From a bacterium (GTDB lineage Bacteria > Bacteroidota > Bacteroidia > NS11-12g > UBA955): DNA of 59,264 nt. This document shows positions 44,024-52,632 of the stretch, one piece after another. Every line of letters begins with the position of its first letter. Position 1 is the first letter of the stretch. The notes under the pieces were generated by a model. That model made no database searches and was not told where the DNA came from. It saw nothing but the letters and a program-made list of their open reading frames with translations. The position numbers were made by a program, and so were the translations under genes. The DNA lies in the NCBI GenBank assembly GCA_029945665.1, contig JAQSCZ010000111.1, forward strand, positions 1-59,264, in the 5' to 3' direction.

Positions 44024-44740
44024 TTAAGGTGTTTTCTTTTGTGTATCGGCATAAGCAAATGCTTTCTTCATAAGAGCAGTAGCGCGTTGGGCAGGATTTT
44101 CTCTAATTAAATTTTCTTCAGATTCTACTTTGTTAAACAAAGCTGCTAAGGCCTTTTCTGTTACAAAGCCATTTAAATCTGGGTTCATTTTAGTGACTAA
44201 TGGAATTTTATTGTAAATATTAACAAGGTCACCCCAGTTTTTAGTTACACCAATTTGATCTAACGAAGCTTGAATTTGAGGACGGAATAAGGAAGTTAAT
44301 TCTGTAGTAGTAGTTTGTTTTAAATAATTTGTTGCGGCACCTTTACCACCTGTTAAAATACCCATGGCATCTTTAAAACTCATACTTTTTACAGAGTTCA
44401 AAAAAACTGGTTTAGCCGTAGCAACAGCATTTTCTGCACCTTCGTTAAGTTTTGCAATAACACTGTTAACTTGATCGCCCATGCCTATAGCTGTCAATTT
44501 ATCGGCTACTTTCTGAGCATCTGCAGGTAATAATATTTTGATTGCTGGATTATTTCCAAAAGCGCCTTTTGAGGATAAAGCAGTAACGCCATTGCTAAAA
44601 CCTTGACTCAAGGCATCTTTTAAACCACCAGCCGCTTCATCAGTTGTTGGAATTGTGAGAATATCGGACGCAACAGTGCTGAGTACATCGCAAGATGAAA
44701 TAAGCAATGTGAAAATAGAAGCATAAATTAATTTTTTCAT
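44024..44740 (-). CDS. DUF4197 domain lipoprotein
   Basis: 238 residues. The N-terminus 'IYASIFTLLISSCDVLST' is a lipoprotein signal with Cys near residue 17. The remainder is helical and matches DUF4197: 'GLKDALSQGFSNGVTALSSK', 'IKILLPADAQKVADKL', 'SFKDAMGILTGGKGAATNYL' and the end 'ENPAQRATALMKKAFAYADT'. Function unknown. It shares the terminator at 43973 with the OsmC gene. Confidence 0.82.
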   Translation of the reverse strand: MKKLIYASIFTLLISSCDVLSTVASDILTIPTTDEAAGGLKDALSQGFSNGVTALSSKGAFGNNPAIKILLPADAQKVADKLTAIGMGDQVNSVIAKLNEGAENAVATAKPVFLNSVKSMSFKDAMGILTGGKGAATNYLKQTTTTELTSLFRPQIQASLDQIGVTKNWGDLVNIYNKIPLVTKMNPDLNGFVTEKALAALFNKVESEENLIRENPAQRATALMKKAFAYADTQKKTP

Positions 44741-44813
44741 TTGATGATTTTGTAATTAATATGCAATTTTACAAATATCATTCCAAAATACAGAACATAA
44801 AGTTCAGAAAGAA

Positions 44814-45263
44814 CTAAGCACGCATGGAATCTAGTAATGCAGAGAGCATTTCCAAATCTTTATCATTAATTTTTGCCATTTCAAGAATAGCTGCATCCAT
44901 TTGTGGATCAATTTTTTTAAGGATATTTAGGCCATTTTTATTAATACTTAAGAGAACTTCTCTCCTGTTATTTTTATTTAATTGACGGGTAATTAAATCT
45001 TTATCCTTTAATTTATCGCATATTCTGGTAACATCAGGATTCTTATCAATCATTACTTTTTTGATATCACCACAATTGCACAATTCACCTTTTCTGCCTC
45101 TGAGAATCCGCAATATATTATATTGAGGTTGCGTAAGATCAAATGGCTTTAACACTTCTACCATACTATTATTTATTCGTGAAGCAGTGTACAAAATATT
45201 TATTAATACCTTGGTCTGCGAATTATTAAATTTAGATTGATTTATTTCTTCTTCGATCTTCAC
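44814..45263 (-). CDS. MarR family regulator with paired cysteines
   Basis: 149 residues, a winged-helix MarR-type repressor. Landmarks: 'LTQPQYNILRILRGRKG' , 'KNPDVTRICDKLKDKDLITR' (recognition helix) and 'NRREVLLSINKNGLNIL' (wing). Unlike most MarR proteins it has 'GELCNCGDIKK', two cysteines at the turn before the recognition region, plus a third in RICDK, so thiol or metal sensing is possible. The start GTG at 45263 is 4 nt after a TACTTTTG box. OsmC genes lie about 1 kb away, a common target of such sensors; this link is inference. Confidence 0.85.
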   Translation of the reverse strand: MKIEEEINQSKFNNSQTKVLINILYTASRINNSMVEVLKPFDLTQPQYNILRILRGRKGELCNCGDIKKVMIDKNPDVTRICDKLKDKDLITRQLNKNNRREVLLSINKNGLNILKKIDPQMDAAILEMAKINDKDLEMLSALLDSMRA

Positions 45264-45267
45264 GAAT

Positions 45268-45275
45268 CAAAAGTA
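45268..45275 (-). promoter_or_regulatory. -7 box immediately before the MarR GTG
   Basis: Minus-strand TACTTTTG, then ATTC, then GTG at 45263. Same 4-nt spacing as recR. Confidence 0.5.
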
Positions 45276-45364
45276 GACTTTTTAAAATAATAATAGCATT
45301 GTTTTAAAAAATTAGATCCTTTTATTTAGAGAATCTTGGGTCAAAGTTAATTATATTTGGCGCA

Positions 45365-46798
45365 TTATGCAGCAGAATAAGCCGTCTTACCGTCAAGGGT
45401 ATAAAGATTTTCTGTTTTTATAACATCGAACCCAGCTTTATTAAAATTTTGCAACAACTCAATGACCTGTGAAGGACTGCAATCCTCTGAATTCACAAAT
45501 CTACAACTCCAATGGTTGGTGCAAAAGGTTGCAGAATGTCCCGCAGGGTATACCTCTACCCCTCTATTTGAAATTTTCGTTAGTTTTAAATTTAGTACAC
45601 CTAGTTGACTAATTATTTCGCCTAATAACTTACCATTTCTAGCCTCGCTGCTCCAATCTATGAATACATCTGTCCCAACAAGTTTTTTTACGATTGGTTT
45701 TTTATCATCCGTTTTAATCACTATTGGTTTGGCATCACTATTTAACTTCACTGGCTTGAATGTTTTTGGTAACTGACCTAAACGCTCAATGATTGCTTTG
45801 GCAAATGCCTTAGTTCCGACCTTTTGCTGACTTAAGCCAGACTTGTATATATCACCAGTATGTATGCCATCTTCCAGGGTCTTTAGCAAGGCGTTTTGAA
45901 TTTTTTCAGCAATACTTGCTTTACCTATTTGAACCAACATCATACAAGCACCATTAATTAAACCACTTGGATTAGCAATATCTTTTCCTGCAATATCTGG
46001 CGCTGAACCATGGATGGCTTCGAACATTGCAAAATTCTCTCCTACATTACTACTTCCACCCAATCCTATAGAACCAGCAACATCTGCTGCAATATCAGAA
46101 ATAATATCTCCGTATAAATTTAAGGTAACAACCACATCAAAACGCTCTGGATCACTTGCTAACTTGGCAGCACCGATATCAATGATGTAATGATCAGTTG
46201 TTATTTCTGGATACTCAAGCGCAATTTTATTGAACATTTTATGAAACATCCCATCCGTTAGTTTCATAATATTGTCTTTACTCATGCAAGTGACATGTTT
46301 TCTGTTATGGGCTTTAGCGTATTCAAAGGCGTATCGAATGATTTTTTCGCTGCCCTGAACGGACACTAATTTTAAACATTGCACCACTTCATCTGTTTGC
46401 TGATGTTCAATACCAGCATATAAATCCTCTTCGTTTTCTCTTACAATTACCAAATCAATATTGGCAAAATTAGTATCAACAAATGGCGCGTAGCTTACAC
46501 ATGGGCGCACATTGGCTAAAAGACCCAAGGTTTTGCGAATAGCAACATTTAAACTTTGGTATCCGCCACCCTGTGGCGTTGTAATTGGAGCTTTTAAGAA
46601 TATTTTATTTTTTTCAAGTGTAGTCCAATCACTGTCTGAAATCCCAAATTTACTGCCAGAGAGATAAACTTTTTCACCTATTTCAATGACATCATAAGCT
46701 AATTCAGCACCTGCTGCATTTAACACATCAACAGTCGCTTCCATAATCTCCGGGCCTATGCCATCGCCATAAGCGATTGTTATTTTATTTGAATTCAT
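45365..46798 (-). CDS. icd: NADP-dependent isocitrate dehydrogenase
   Basis: 477 residues. The catalytic domain shows 'ITIAYGDGIGPEIMEATVDV', the substrate loop 'VNVAIRKTLGLLANVRP' in the form 'SLNVAIRKTLGLLANVRP', 'VRENEEDLYAGIEH' and the metal-site 'NLYGDIISDIAADVAG'. An extra C-terminal domain of ~130 residues follows residue ~345, as in the longer Thermus-type isocitrate dehydrogenases found in Bacteroidota. It oxidises isocitrate to 2-oxoglutarate in the TCA cycle. Divergent from the amidotransferase gene, with promoter boxes at 46827 and 46867. Confidence 0.93.
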   Translation of the reverse strand: MNSNKITIAYGDGIGPEIMEATVDVLNAAGAELAYDVIEIGEKVYLSGSKFGISDSDWTTLEKNKIFLKAPITTPQGGGYQSLNVAIRKTLGLLANVRPCVSYAPFVDTNFANIDLVIVRENEEDLYAGIEHQQTDEVVQCLKLVSVQGSEKIIRYAFEYAKAHNRKHVTCMSKDNIMKLTDGMFHKMFNKIALEYPEITTDHYIIDIGAAKLASDPERFDVVVTLNLYGDIISDIAADVAGSIGLGGSSNVGENFAMFEAIHGSAPDIAGKDIANPSGLINGACMMLVQIGKASIAEKIQNALLKTLEDGIHTGDIYKSGLSQQKVGTKAFAKAIIERLGQLPKTFKPVKLNSDAKPIVIKTDDKKPIVKKLVGTDVFIDWSSEARNGKLLGEIISQLGVLNLKLTKISNRGVEVYPAGHSATFCTNHWSCRFVNSEDCSPSQVIELLQNFNKAGFDVIKTENLYTLDGKTAYSAA

Positions 46799-46826
46799 TA
46801 CTAGTTGAAGCTATTTTTAAAGGCTG

Positions 46827-46834
46827 CAAATTTA
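46827..46834 (-). promoter_or_regulatory. -7 promoter box of icd
   Basis: Minus-strand TAAATTTG, 28 nt before the ATG at 46798. Confidence 0.45.
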
Positions 46835-46866
46835 CGTTTTATTTAGAGAAGTTGCGATTAAATCTA

Positions 46867-46874
46867 TAATTTTG
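46867..46874 (+). promoter_or_regulatory. -7 promoter box of the amidotransferase gene
   Basis: TAATTTTG, 13 nt before the ATG at 46888. The icd and amidotransferase promoters lie back to back within 50 bp. Confidence 0.45.
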
Positions 46875-46887
46875 AAAGCTTCTTGTT

Positions 46888-47454
46888 ATGCTATTGCTAT
46901 TAGATAATTACGATTCATTTACTTTTAACCTAAAAGATTATTTCGAACAATTGGGCGAAAGGGTAATGGTAATTAAAAATGACGCTTTAAGTGCAACAGA
47001 ATTATCAAACCTTTCTTTCGATCAATTGGTATTATCGCCTGGTCCGAAAACACCTGATACCGCAGGCAATATGATGCAAATAATAGAAAGTTTTCACACC
47101 CAATTACCGATACTAGGCATTTGTCTTGGCCATCAAGCATTGGGAACCTATTTTGGCGCCCAACTGGTAAAAGCCTTAAAACCTATGCATGGCAAAGTAT
47201 CGACCATAACACACCAAGGTAAAGGCATTTATAATACAATAGAAAATCCGCTAAAAGTTTGCCGCTATCACAGTTTAATTTTAAAAAAATTAGAGCCCAC
47301 TATGCTTTCAATTACAGCAGAAAGTGCGGAAAAAGAGTGTATGAGTTTTCAGCACAAAGACTTGCCCATTACGGGCCTTCAATACCATCCTGAAGCCATA
47401 TTAACAACTAATGGTTTACAAATTTTGCAAAATTGGCTGCAGATGATTCACTAA
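46888..47454 (+). CDS. pabA: Glutamine amidotransferase, component II of aminodeoxychorismate/anthranilate synthase
   Basis: 188 residues, a stand-alone class I glutamine amidotransferase. 'LLLLDNYDSFTFNLKDYFEQ', 'LSPGPKTPDTAG', the nucleophile elbow 'PILGICLGHQALGTYFGA' with catalytic Cys, and the His-Glu pair in 'ITGLQYHPEAIL' are all present. It supplies ammonia for para-aminobenzoate (PabA) or anthranilate (TrpG) synthesis. No trpE or pabB is adjacent, which favours the folate role or a shared subunit, but sequence alone does not decide. Confidence 0.88.
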   Translation: MLLLLDNYDSFTFNLKDYFEQLGERVMVIKNDALSATELSNLSFDQLVLSPGPKTPDTAGNMMQIIESFHTQLPILGICLGHQALGTYFGAQLVKALKPMHGKVSTITHQGKGIYNTIENPLKVCRYHSLILKKLEPTMLSITAESAEKECMSFQHKDLPITGLQYHPEAILTTNGLQILQNWLQMIH

Positions 47455-47498
47455 CAATATTGCAATCATAGTTATAGATATCTAAAATATATTATTAC

Positions 47499-50252
47499 TT
47501 ACCTAAGAATGGTTAATTTTTGCACTGCTGTTTGACCTTGACTTTTAATTTGCAACCAATACATACCCGTTGGAATTTTTGTAATATTCAATCGCAAAGA
47601 ACGCGAAGTAAGTATATTATTTTCCAGTAATTCTACCTTTATTTCCTGCCCCGTGGTATTGTACAACTTTACTTCTGGTAAATTCATCCAATCTGTTTTC
47701 AAAATTACATCAACAAGCTCACCACTGCATGGATTCGGGTAAATAGTAAAATCAAAATTATTAGTTTTAGATTGTACTTTTTCTACTGCGGTGGTTTGCC
47801 ATTCCTCGGCAATATTTGCGCTAAAAACGCCAGCACCATGAGTAGCTGCTGCAATGTAATAATCCTGAGGTCGCACATCAATCATATTAACAATAGTAGT
47901 GCCTATTTCATTGTTCGCTTGACGGGTCCATATTGTGCCATTATCTACCAAACCCGTGGTGGCATATAGACCAGTGCTAGTTCCTACAAACCAAGCCCTT
48001 TTCCCGTTCCTCAAAGGCATTACAGCGGCCCATCTACAACTCGGTCCCGAGCCACTGCCATTGGCATTTTCTTCTAAATTACCAGAAACATTAAGCCATG
48101 ATATACCACCATCTTCTGTAGCGAACAAACTGATAATCCCATAATTTGAAAACACCACCATCATATTATTACTGTCTAATGGATCGGTTGCAACACAATT
48201 GAGATTGCCAATACTGAATTTAGAGCCGGTAATATTAATGGGAGTTGGCTGGCCAATACTGGCATTGCTTACCTTAAATAACTTACCCATACTTGTACCA
48301 TAATATACAGTATTAGGCTGACTTCTTGAGGTCGTTATTGCAGAAAATTCGCTTCCCGCAGGTGGCACACAATTCAATAATTCTTGCCACAATGGTGTAT
48401 TCCAACGGGTACTGTCTAAAGCGGTGCTTAAAGCTTTTGCATCAATATCTGTATTTCGAAATAAGCGTGTTTTAGCTGGCTGATAGAGTATCTTCTGATT
48501 GTTTGGATCAATGCTAAATGGATTGATAAAATCATAATTCGAGCGGTACAGTTGTGAGGGGTCGATTCTCGCATTTTTAATAGGCCGACCAATGGCATCT
48601 ATCTGAACATGCGAAATACGACCTTGCTGAGCACTTAAATACACATCGGTTCCTCCATCTTTTATAAAACAAAATGAACCATCGGAATTGCCAGACATTT
48701 GCCATGAGCCCATGCCATATTGATCCATAAATTGGGTACCATTATCCTGCAAACCACCAAGTACTTTATTATCACCAATGCTGCCATGATCAATTGCTAT
48801 TGAATAAAACAAGGATGTTGTATAGTTATTATTTAAATCCTCCCATTCCACTTGCGGAGCCATTACATTTTCAGTTAAACTCAAACCTCCGTCGTGGGCG
48901 GTAACAGCGCGTATATTACTACCCTGAAAAAACACCATACTATGGTTATCTGGATGGTGATTTTTGTATATCTGATAATTCGGACGGGTGGTATTAACTG
49001 CATATCCACCAATCCAAGTTGTATTATTATTTGAAGTAAAACCATCGGTACTTCTCCATAAATTTGCTGCACCTAAAAATATGACATTGGCATCGTCTGG
49101 CTTTACTTTTACATATAAATCGTAACCACCTTGTGTATTAAACTGACCAAAATCGCCTCCTTTATTGGGTAAATTTAAGCTGCGATCTATCCATGCACCG
49201 CCAGCACCAGAGCCATCGCCCGAATTATAGGTGTATTTCCAAAAACTATTCCACTCCACATCGTTTTGAAAATTGGTACTAGACAGACCTGCGTTTAAAG
49301 TTTCGGCTGCCAAAAAATACACCTGATTTGGGTCGGAAGGTGCTATGCCAATAACAATTCTGCCATAATTAACCGGGAATCCAATGGGGGTAATTTTAAT
49401 CCATGTTAGACCATCGGTACTTCGCCAAATACCTTTCTGTGGAGCCTCGCTGCTTAAGGTTGCATATACTACACCATTGGCTGTGATGGCTACATCTGTT
49501 TTATATGAATAGGCTTTCATTCTGGTCCAGCTTACCCCACCATCCATCGACCTATAAATGCCTTGATAAGTGGCTGCATATAATTCATCATCTATTGAAT
49601 TTGAATTATCAATAACGATGTTGTAAACTCCATCAAAATCACGATCGAACAAAGTTGAACTTGTACCAACCGTTGACGCCAATTTACTCCAGTTATTACC
49701 CCCATCAGTACTTTTCAAAATGCCGTCGCCACCATAATAAGCGCCAGCACCCGATCCACTAGCACCAAGTAATTCACCTGTGCCAGCATACCAAATATTG
49801 GTTTTACCAGCTCTTTGGTCTTGCACCAAACAAGTAATACTTAAAACTGGGCAATTAACCTTGGTCCATGATTTACCGCCATTACTTGATTTAAAAATAC
49901 CACCGGCCACAGCCCCTGCCAACATTTCGTTTGCATTGTCTTTATTAATACCAAATGCCCTGGTGCGCCCACCCACATTATTGGGCCCGCGGGCAATCCA
50001 TGTTTCCGAACGCTTGGTGCTTCTATAAAATGGCAATGTTTGAGCATAAGCTTGCTCTTTTGCATAGATGCCTTTTGGTATTTCGCCAGTTGTAGGGTCG
50101 GCTAATAATTTCTTGTAATATTCTTTCCAACCTATGTGTTCATTAGCTTCTTCTTCATCATTTTCAAACACATTTTTATTTTGAGAACCCGTGTAAAGTA
50201 CAAAGGCTAAAGGCAGACAAATGACGAAAGAGAAAACAAAAAATTTCTTCAT
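47499..50252 (-). CDS. Large beta-propeller (BNR/sortilin-like) T9SS type A protein
   Basis: About 917 residues from the ATG at 50252 ('MKKFFVFSFVICLPLAFVLY'); an ATG five codons upstream gives a weaker signal peptide. The body is built of WD40/BNR-like propeller repeats with the 'STDGGxxW' Asp-box pattern many times ('GIFKSSNGGKSWTKV', 'GILKSTDGGNNWSKL', 'GIYRSMDGGVSWTRM', 'LFATEDGGISWLNV'). A T9SS type A tail closes it ('DFTIYPNPCSGELVDVIL', 'VKLYNTTGQEIKV'). Such proteins bind or hydrolyse extracellular glycans or proteins; no glycosidase active site is identified. It converges on pabA. Confidence 0.85.
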   Translation of the reverse strand: MKKFFVFSFVICLPLAFVLYTGSQNKNVFENDEEEANEHIGWKEYYKKLLADPTTGEIPKGIYAKEQAYAQTLPFYRSTKRSETWIARGPNNVGGRTRAFGINKDNANEMLAGAVAGGIFKSSNGGKSWTKVNCPVLSITCLVQDQRAGKTNIWYAGTGELLGASGSGAGAYYGGDGILKSTDGGNNWSKLASTVGTSSTLFDRDFDGVYNIVIDNSNSIDDELYAATYQGIYRSMDGGVSWTRMKAYSYKTDVAITANGVVYATLSSEAPQKGIWRSTDGLTWIKITPIGFPVNYGRIVIGIAPSDPNQVYFLAAETLNAGLSSTNFQNDVEWNSFWKYTYNSGDGSGAGGAWIDRSLNLPNKGGDFGQFNTQGGYDLYVKVKPDDANVIFLGAANLWRSTDGFTSNNNTTWIGGYAVNTTRPNYQIYKNHHPDNHSMVFFQGSNIRAVTAHDGGLSLTENVMAPQVEWEDLNNNYTTSLFYSIAIDHGSIGDNKVLGGLQDNGTQFMDQYGMGSWQMSGNSDGSFCFIKDGGTDVYLSAQQGRISHVQIDAIGRPIKNARIDPSQLYRSNYDFINPFSIDPNNQKILYQPAKTRLFRNTDIDAKALSTALDSTRWNTPLWQELLNCVPPAGSEFSAITTSRSQPNTVYYGTSMGKLFKVSNASIGQPTPINITGSKFSIGNLNCVATDPLDSNNMMVVFSNYGIISLFATEDGGISWLNVSGNLEENANGSGSGPSCRWAAVMPLRNGKRAWFVGTSTGLYATTGLVDNGTIWTRQANNEIGTTIVNMIDVRPQDYYIAAATHGAGVFSANIAEEWQTTAVEKVQSKTNNFDFTIYPNPCSGELVDVILKTDWMNLPEVKLYNTTGQEIKVELLENNILTSRSLRLNITKIPTGMYWLQIKSQGQTAVQKLTILR

Positions 50253-50378
50253 GGTAATAATATTCAAACCTATGAAAAAAAATTGAGTAAAAAAATAAAC
50301 GGTTTTAAGTCCAAGGTAGTGCTATGTTTTCATCAACATCGCAATTTTATTAGGTCTTAAAACTGTAAAATAATTACT

Positions 50379-50396
50379 TGATATTTGTAAATATCA
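50379..50396. promoter_or_regulatory. 8+2+8 inverted repeat upstream of the Omp28 gene
   Basis: TGATATTT-GT-AAATATCA, about 40 bp before the ATG at 50438. It could be an operator of the Omp28-like gene or the divergent propeller gene; no evidence for either beyond symmetry. Confidence 0.35.
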
Positions 50397-50437
50397 TCGA
50401 TTTTTATTAATGTTGATTATAAATTCAATAAAATAAA

Positions 50438-51250
50438 ATGAAAAATATGCGTTTAATGTCAATTTTAGCAGTTGTTTTACTGTCTCTGACAAATTGTAAG
50501 AAGGAAGATAAGGGCTCAGTGCCCCCTCCAGCGAAGATTTCACCAATCATAGTGGCTGAAATGAACACCCCAATTTATGGAAAATTAACAGCAACTTGGT
50601 GTGGGCCATGCGGCGCATGGGGTTGGACACTCAATGACGAGGTTATAGCAGCGATTGAAACCAAAGCGATTCCAATGGGTTTGTATGGCAGTAATACTAG
50701 TAATTTTACAAATGCTACTGTTAATAAATGGTTTACTGATTTTGGCGGCAAAAGCTACCCTAATTTTACTGTAAATGGCACCAATAAAACTGCGTTTTCT
50801 TCAAATGGAGGAATATATACTACAACAACCAAAACTGATGTTTTAGCTGCAGTTGACAATTTCATTGCAACACCAGTGCAAGCTTCAGCAGGTGGAAATT
50901 TAACTTGGGCAGGCCAAACCCTGAGTGTTAAATCTGCTGTTAAATATTTCATTAATCAAACAGGAGACTTTTATATTGGCGCCTACATGATAGAGAATAA
51001 AGCAAAAAGCATTCAAAATAGTCAAGTAGGGGAAGTTGAGCACCATTATGTTTGCAGAGGCTCAATGAGCGCAGATGTTTATGGCGTAAAATATGCAGGT
51101 GCATTGACCGCTGGGACACAAACTGAGTTGACTGATTTCACTTTTGATGTACCATCCACGTGGATTAAAGAAAACATATCCGTCGCTATCATTATATGGA
51201 AAAAAGTAGGTGCAAGTTATACGTTTGTAAATGCTGCTAAGATAAAATAA
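50438..51250 (+). CDS. Omp28-related outer-membrane lipoprotein with thioredoxin-like motif
   Basis: 270 residues. A lipoprotein signal ('LAVVLLSLTNC') gives Cys near residue 21. Omp28 features follow: 'VAEMNTPIYGKLTATWCGPC' with the CxxC pair (WCGPCG) as in thioredoxin-fold thiol proteins, 'SYPNFTVNGTNKTAF', and the beta-sandwich end 'FDVPSTWIKENISVAIIIWK'. In Porphyromonas Omp28 is a surface lipoprotein. Redox activity is possible but unproven. A strong terminator follows. Confidence 0.85.
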   Translation: MKNMRLMSILAVVLLSLTNCKKEDKGSVPPPAKISPIIVAEMNTPIYGKLTATWCGPCGAWGWTLNDEVIAAIETKAIPMGLYGSNTSNFTNATVNKWFTDFGGKSYPNFTVNGTNKTAFSSNGGIYTTTTKTDVLAAVDNFIATPVQASAGGNLTWAGQTLSVKSAVKYFINQTGDFYIGAYMIENKAKSIQNSQVGEVEHHYVCRGSMSADVYGVKYAGALTAGTQTELTDFTFDVPSTWIKENISVAIIIWKKVGASYTFVNAAKIK

Positions 51251-51267
51251 TAACGGCTTTAAAATAT

Positions 51268-51308
51268 AAACAGGAATAAGTCTTGCAAACTTATTCCTGT
51301 TTTTTTTG
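51268..51308 (+). terminator. Intrinsic terminator
   Basis: CAGGAATAAGT (51271-51281), loop CTTGCAA, ACTTATTCCTG (51289-51299), then eight T. Strong. Confidence 0.9.
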
Positions 51309-51374
51309 TCTCTTTTTGATCAAAATAAGGATATACGTATACCTAAACATAGCTGCCAATTAATAACGAAATAT

Positions 51375-51464
51375 TTGATGCCTTATAAAACATTCACAAG
51401 CATTTTCTATTTTGCAGCTTATACTTTATGCGCACGACACTAAATATTAAACCACCACCAAATT
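51375..51464 (-). pseudogene. Divergent leftover of the leuS 3' end and its downstream hairpin
   Basis: Aligned with 52559-52648: shared blocks include ACAAGCATTTT(t/c)TATT, TTTATGC and ATATTAAACCACCAC. On the minus strand the last codons read SNLVVV-stop, against IVNVVV-stop of leuS. Only about six codons plus ~70 bp of the downstream region are kept, with a decayed hairpin. The rest of the gene-free stretch 51309-51720 holds nothing else that I recognise. Confidence 0.75.
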
Positions 51465-51720
51465 ACTAAATAGCAATAAAAATAACATTCTTTAAAAGTC
51501 GCTTAATTCCATGCCTTTTAATTGATTGATAATACCTAGATTTGTTGTTAGGGAAATAAATAAAACAAAAGTTCGAGAAGCAAAACATATTTGAATGTAA
51601 ATACAAGATTAAAGTTCGCATATACAAGTTAAACTGCTAGATGCCGGCCGACTGAATTAGACTTTTTTTCGACCGAAAATTCAGTTCCTTTTTAACAATA
51701 ACCAGTCAAACATATAGACC

Positions 51721-52014
51721 ATGAAGCAAGTATTTTTCATTACGTCAATCATTTTTTTACTGTCAATTTTTGCGTGTAAAAAGGATCGTAATAAAACGAT
51801 GACAGTCATAAAGGACTGCACAGGGACTTATCTCCGTTTAGACGGAAAAGACTATCATGTTTGTAATCTTGAAAAAGTTTCTGCCTATACAAACGGGGCT
51901 AAAATAACTGTGACCTTTAAAATACTAGAAGATTGCGCGCATTCAAAAGAGACAATTACTTGTTACATGTTACATAAAAATGAAGGTTGGATAGAAGTAG
52001 AGAAAATAAAATAA
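51721..52014 (+). CDS. Small lipoprotein of unknown family
   Basis: 97 residues. Signal with lipobox 'LLSIFAC' (Cys near residue 19), followed by a lysine-rich linker and a short beta-rich domain ('CTGTYLRLDGKDYHVCNLEK', 'ITVTFKILEDCAHSKETI') with four further cysteines, probably two disulphides. I do not recognise it. It lies between the leuS leftover and the Cys-rich copper-type protein, so it may be part of the same acquired segment. Confidence 0.65.
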   Translation: MKQVFFITSIIFLLSIFACKKDRNKTMTVIKDCTGTYLRLDGKDYHVCNLEKVSAYTNGAKITVTFKILEDCAHSKETITCYMLHKNEGWIEVEKIK

Positions 52015-52098
52015 AGTCTTGTTTAGCATTGTTTTAAACAGAAACTCAACCCTTTTTTTTATATGAGAATGATGTAACGTATTTACAATATTATACAA

Positions 52099-52111
52099 TG
52101 TACTAAGTACA
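52099..52111. promoter_or_regulatory. Palindrome upstream of the Cys-rich protein gene
   Basis: TGTACT-A-AGTACA, a perfect 6+1+6 palindrome about 55 bp before the ATG at 52166. Position fits an operator of a metal-responsive regulator; not proven. Confidence 0.4.
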
Positions 52112-52165
52112 GAGATTTACAACTTTGCAGTGTAATAATTCTGTTACAAAAAATTATCAAAAAAA

Positions 52166-52498
52166 ATGGATACTAAAAAAATCGAAAACTGTATTGCAGC
52201 ATGTCGTAAATGCGTAGATACATGTGAAACTTGTTCTACAGAAAATACAGGAAAAGCAGGAATGGAAAATTCTGTAAAACTTTGTATTGCCTGCAGAGAT
52301 GCTTGCACCAACTTAATTAATGCAAGTAAAAACACCGCTACCAATTTAGAAGAACTTTGCAAAAAATGTGAAGAAGCTTGTATTGCATGTGCAACAGAAT
52401 GCGAAAAACATGCCGATATGCACCATTGCAAAGTATGCGCAGAAGCCTGTCGCCAGTGCGCAAAAGAATGCAAAGCCATGCTTGCCGAAACCGCATAA
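52166..52498 (+). CDS. Four-helix-bundle copper-storage-type (Csp/DUF326) protein
   Basis: 110 residues with 18 cysteines arranged as CxxC and CxxxC along helices ('CIAACRKCVDTCETC', 'LCIACRDAC', 'LCKKCEEACIACATEC', 'CKVCAEACRQCAKEC'). This is the pattern of copper-storage proteins (Csp), four-helix bundles whose Cys line the core and bind many Cu(I) ions. No signal peptide, so a cytosolic Csp3-like store or buffer is likely. Preceded by the palindrome 52099-52111 and followed by a terminator. It lies in the segment between the leuS leftover and leuS. Confidence 0.88.
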   Translation: MDTKKIENCIAACRKCVDTCETCSTENTGKAGMENSVKLCIACRDACTNLINASKNTATNLEELCKKCEEACIACATECEKHADMHHCKVCAEACRQCAKECKAMLAETA

Positions 52499-52561
52499 AT
52501 AAATTTGTAGTTACAGGCGCGCTTTCAAAGCGTGCATTTTTTATTCAAAGAAACTTCATTG

Positions 52562-52599
52562 ATGCTTGTAAGTGCCAACACATTTACAAGCATTTTTTA
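52562..52599. terminator. Terminator between the Csp gene and leuS
   Basis: ATGCTTGTAA (52562-52571) pairs with TTACAAGCAT (52584-52593), followed by a T-run, for the plus-strand Csp gene; on the other strand it also lies just after the leuS stop. Confidence 0.85.
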
Positions 52600-52632
52600 T
52601 TCTGCAACCACCTAGTTTATGCAGATACGATA

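Noticed and set aside
52144-52479. 111-codon frame opposite the Csp-type gene
   Set aside because: It is antisense to a gene with 18 conserved cysteines and has no independent support.
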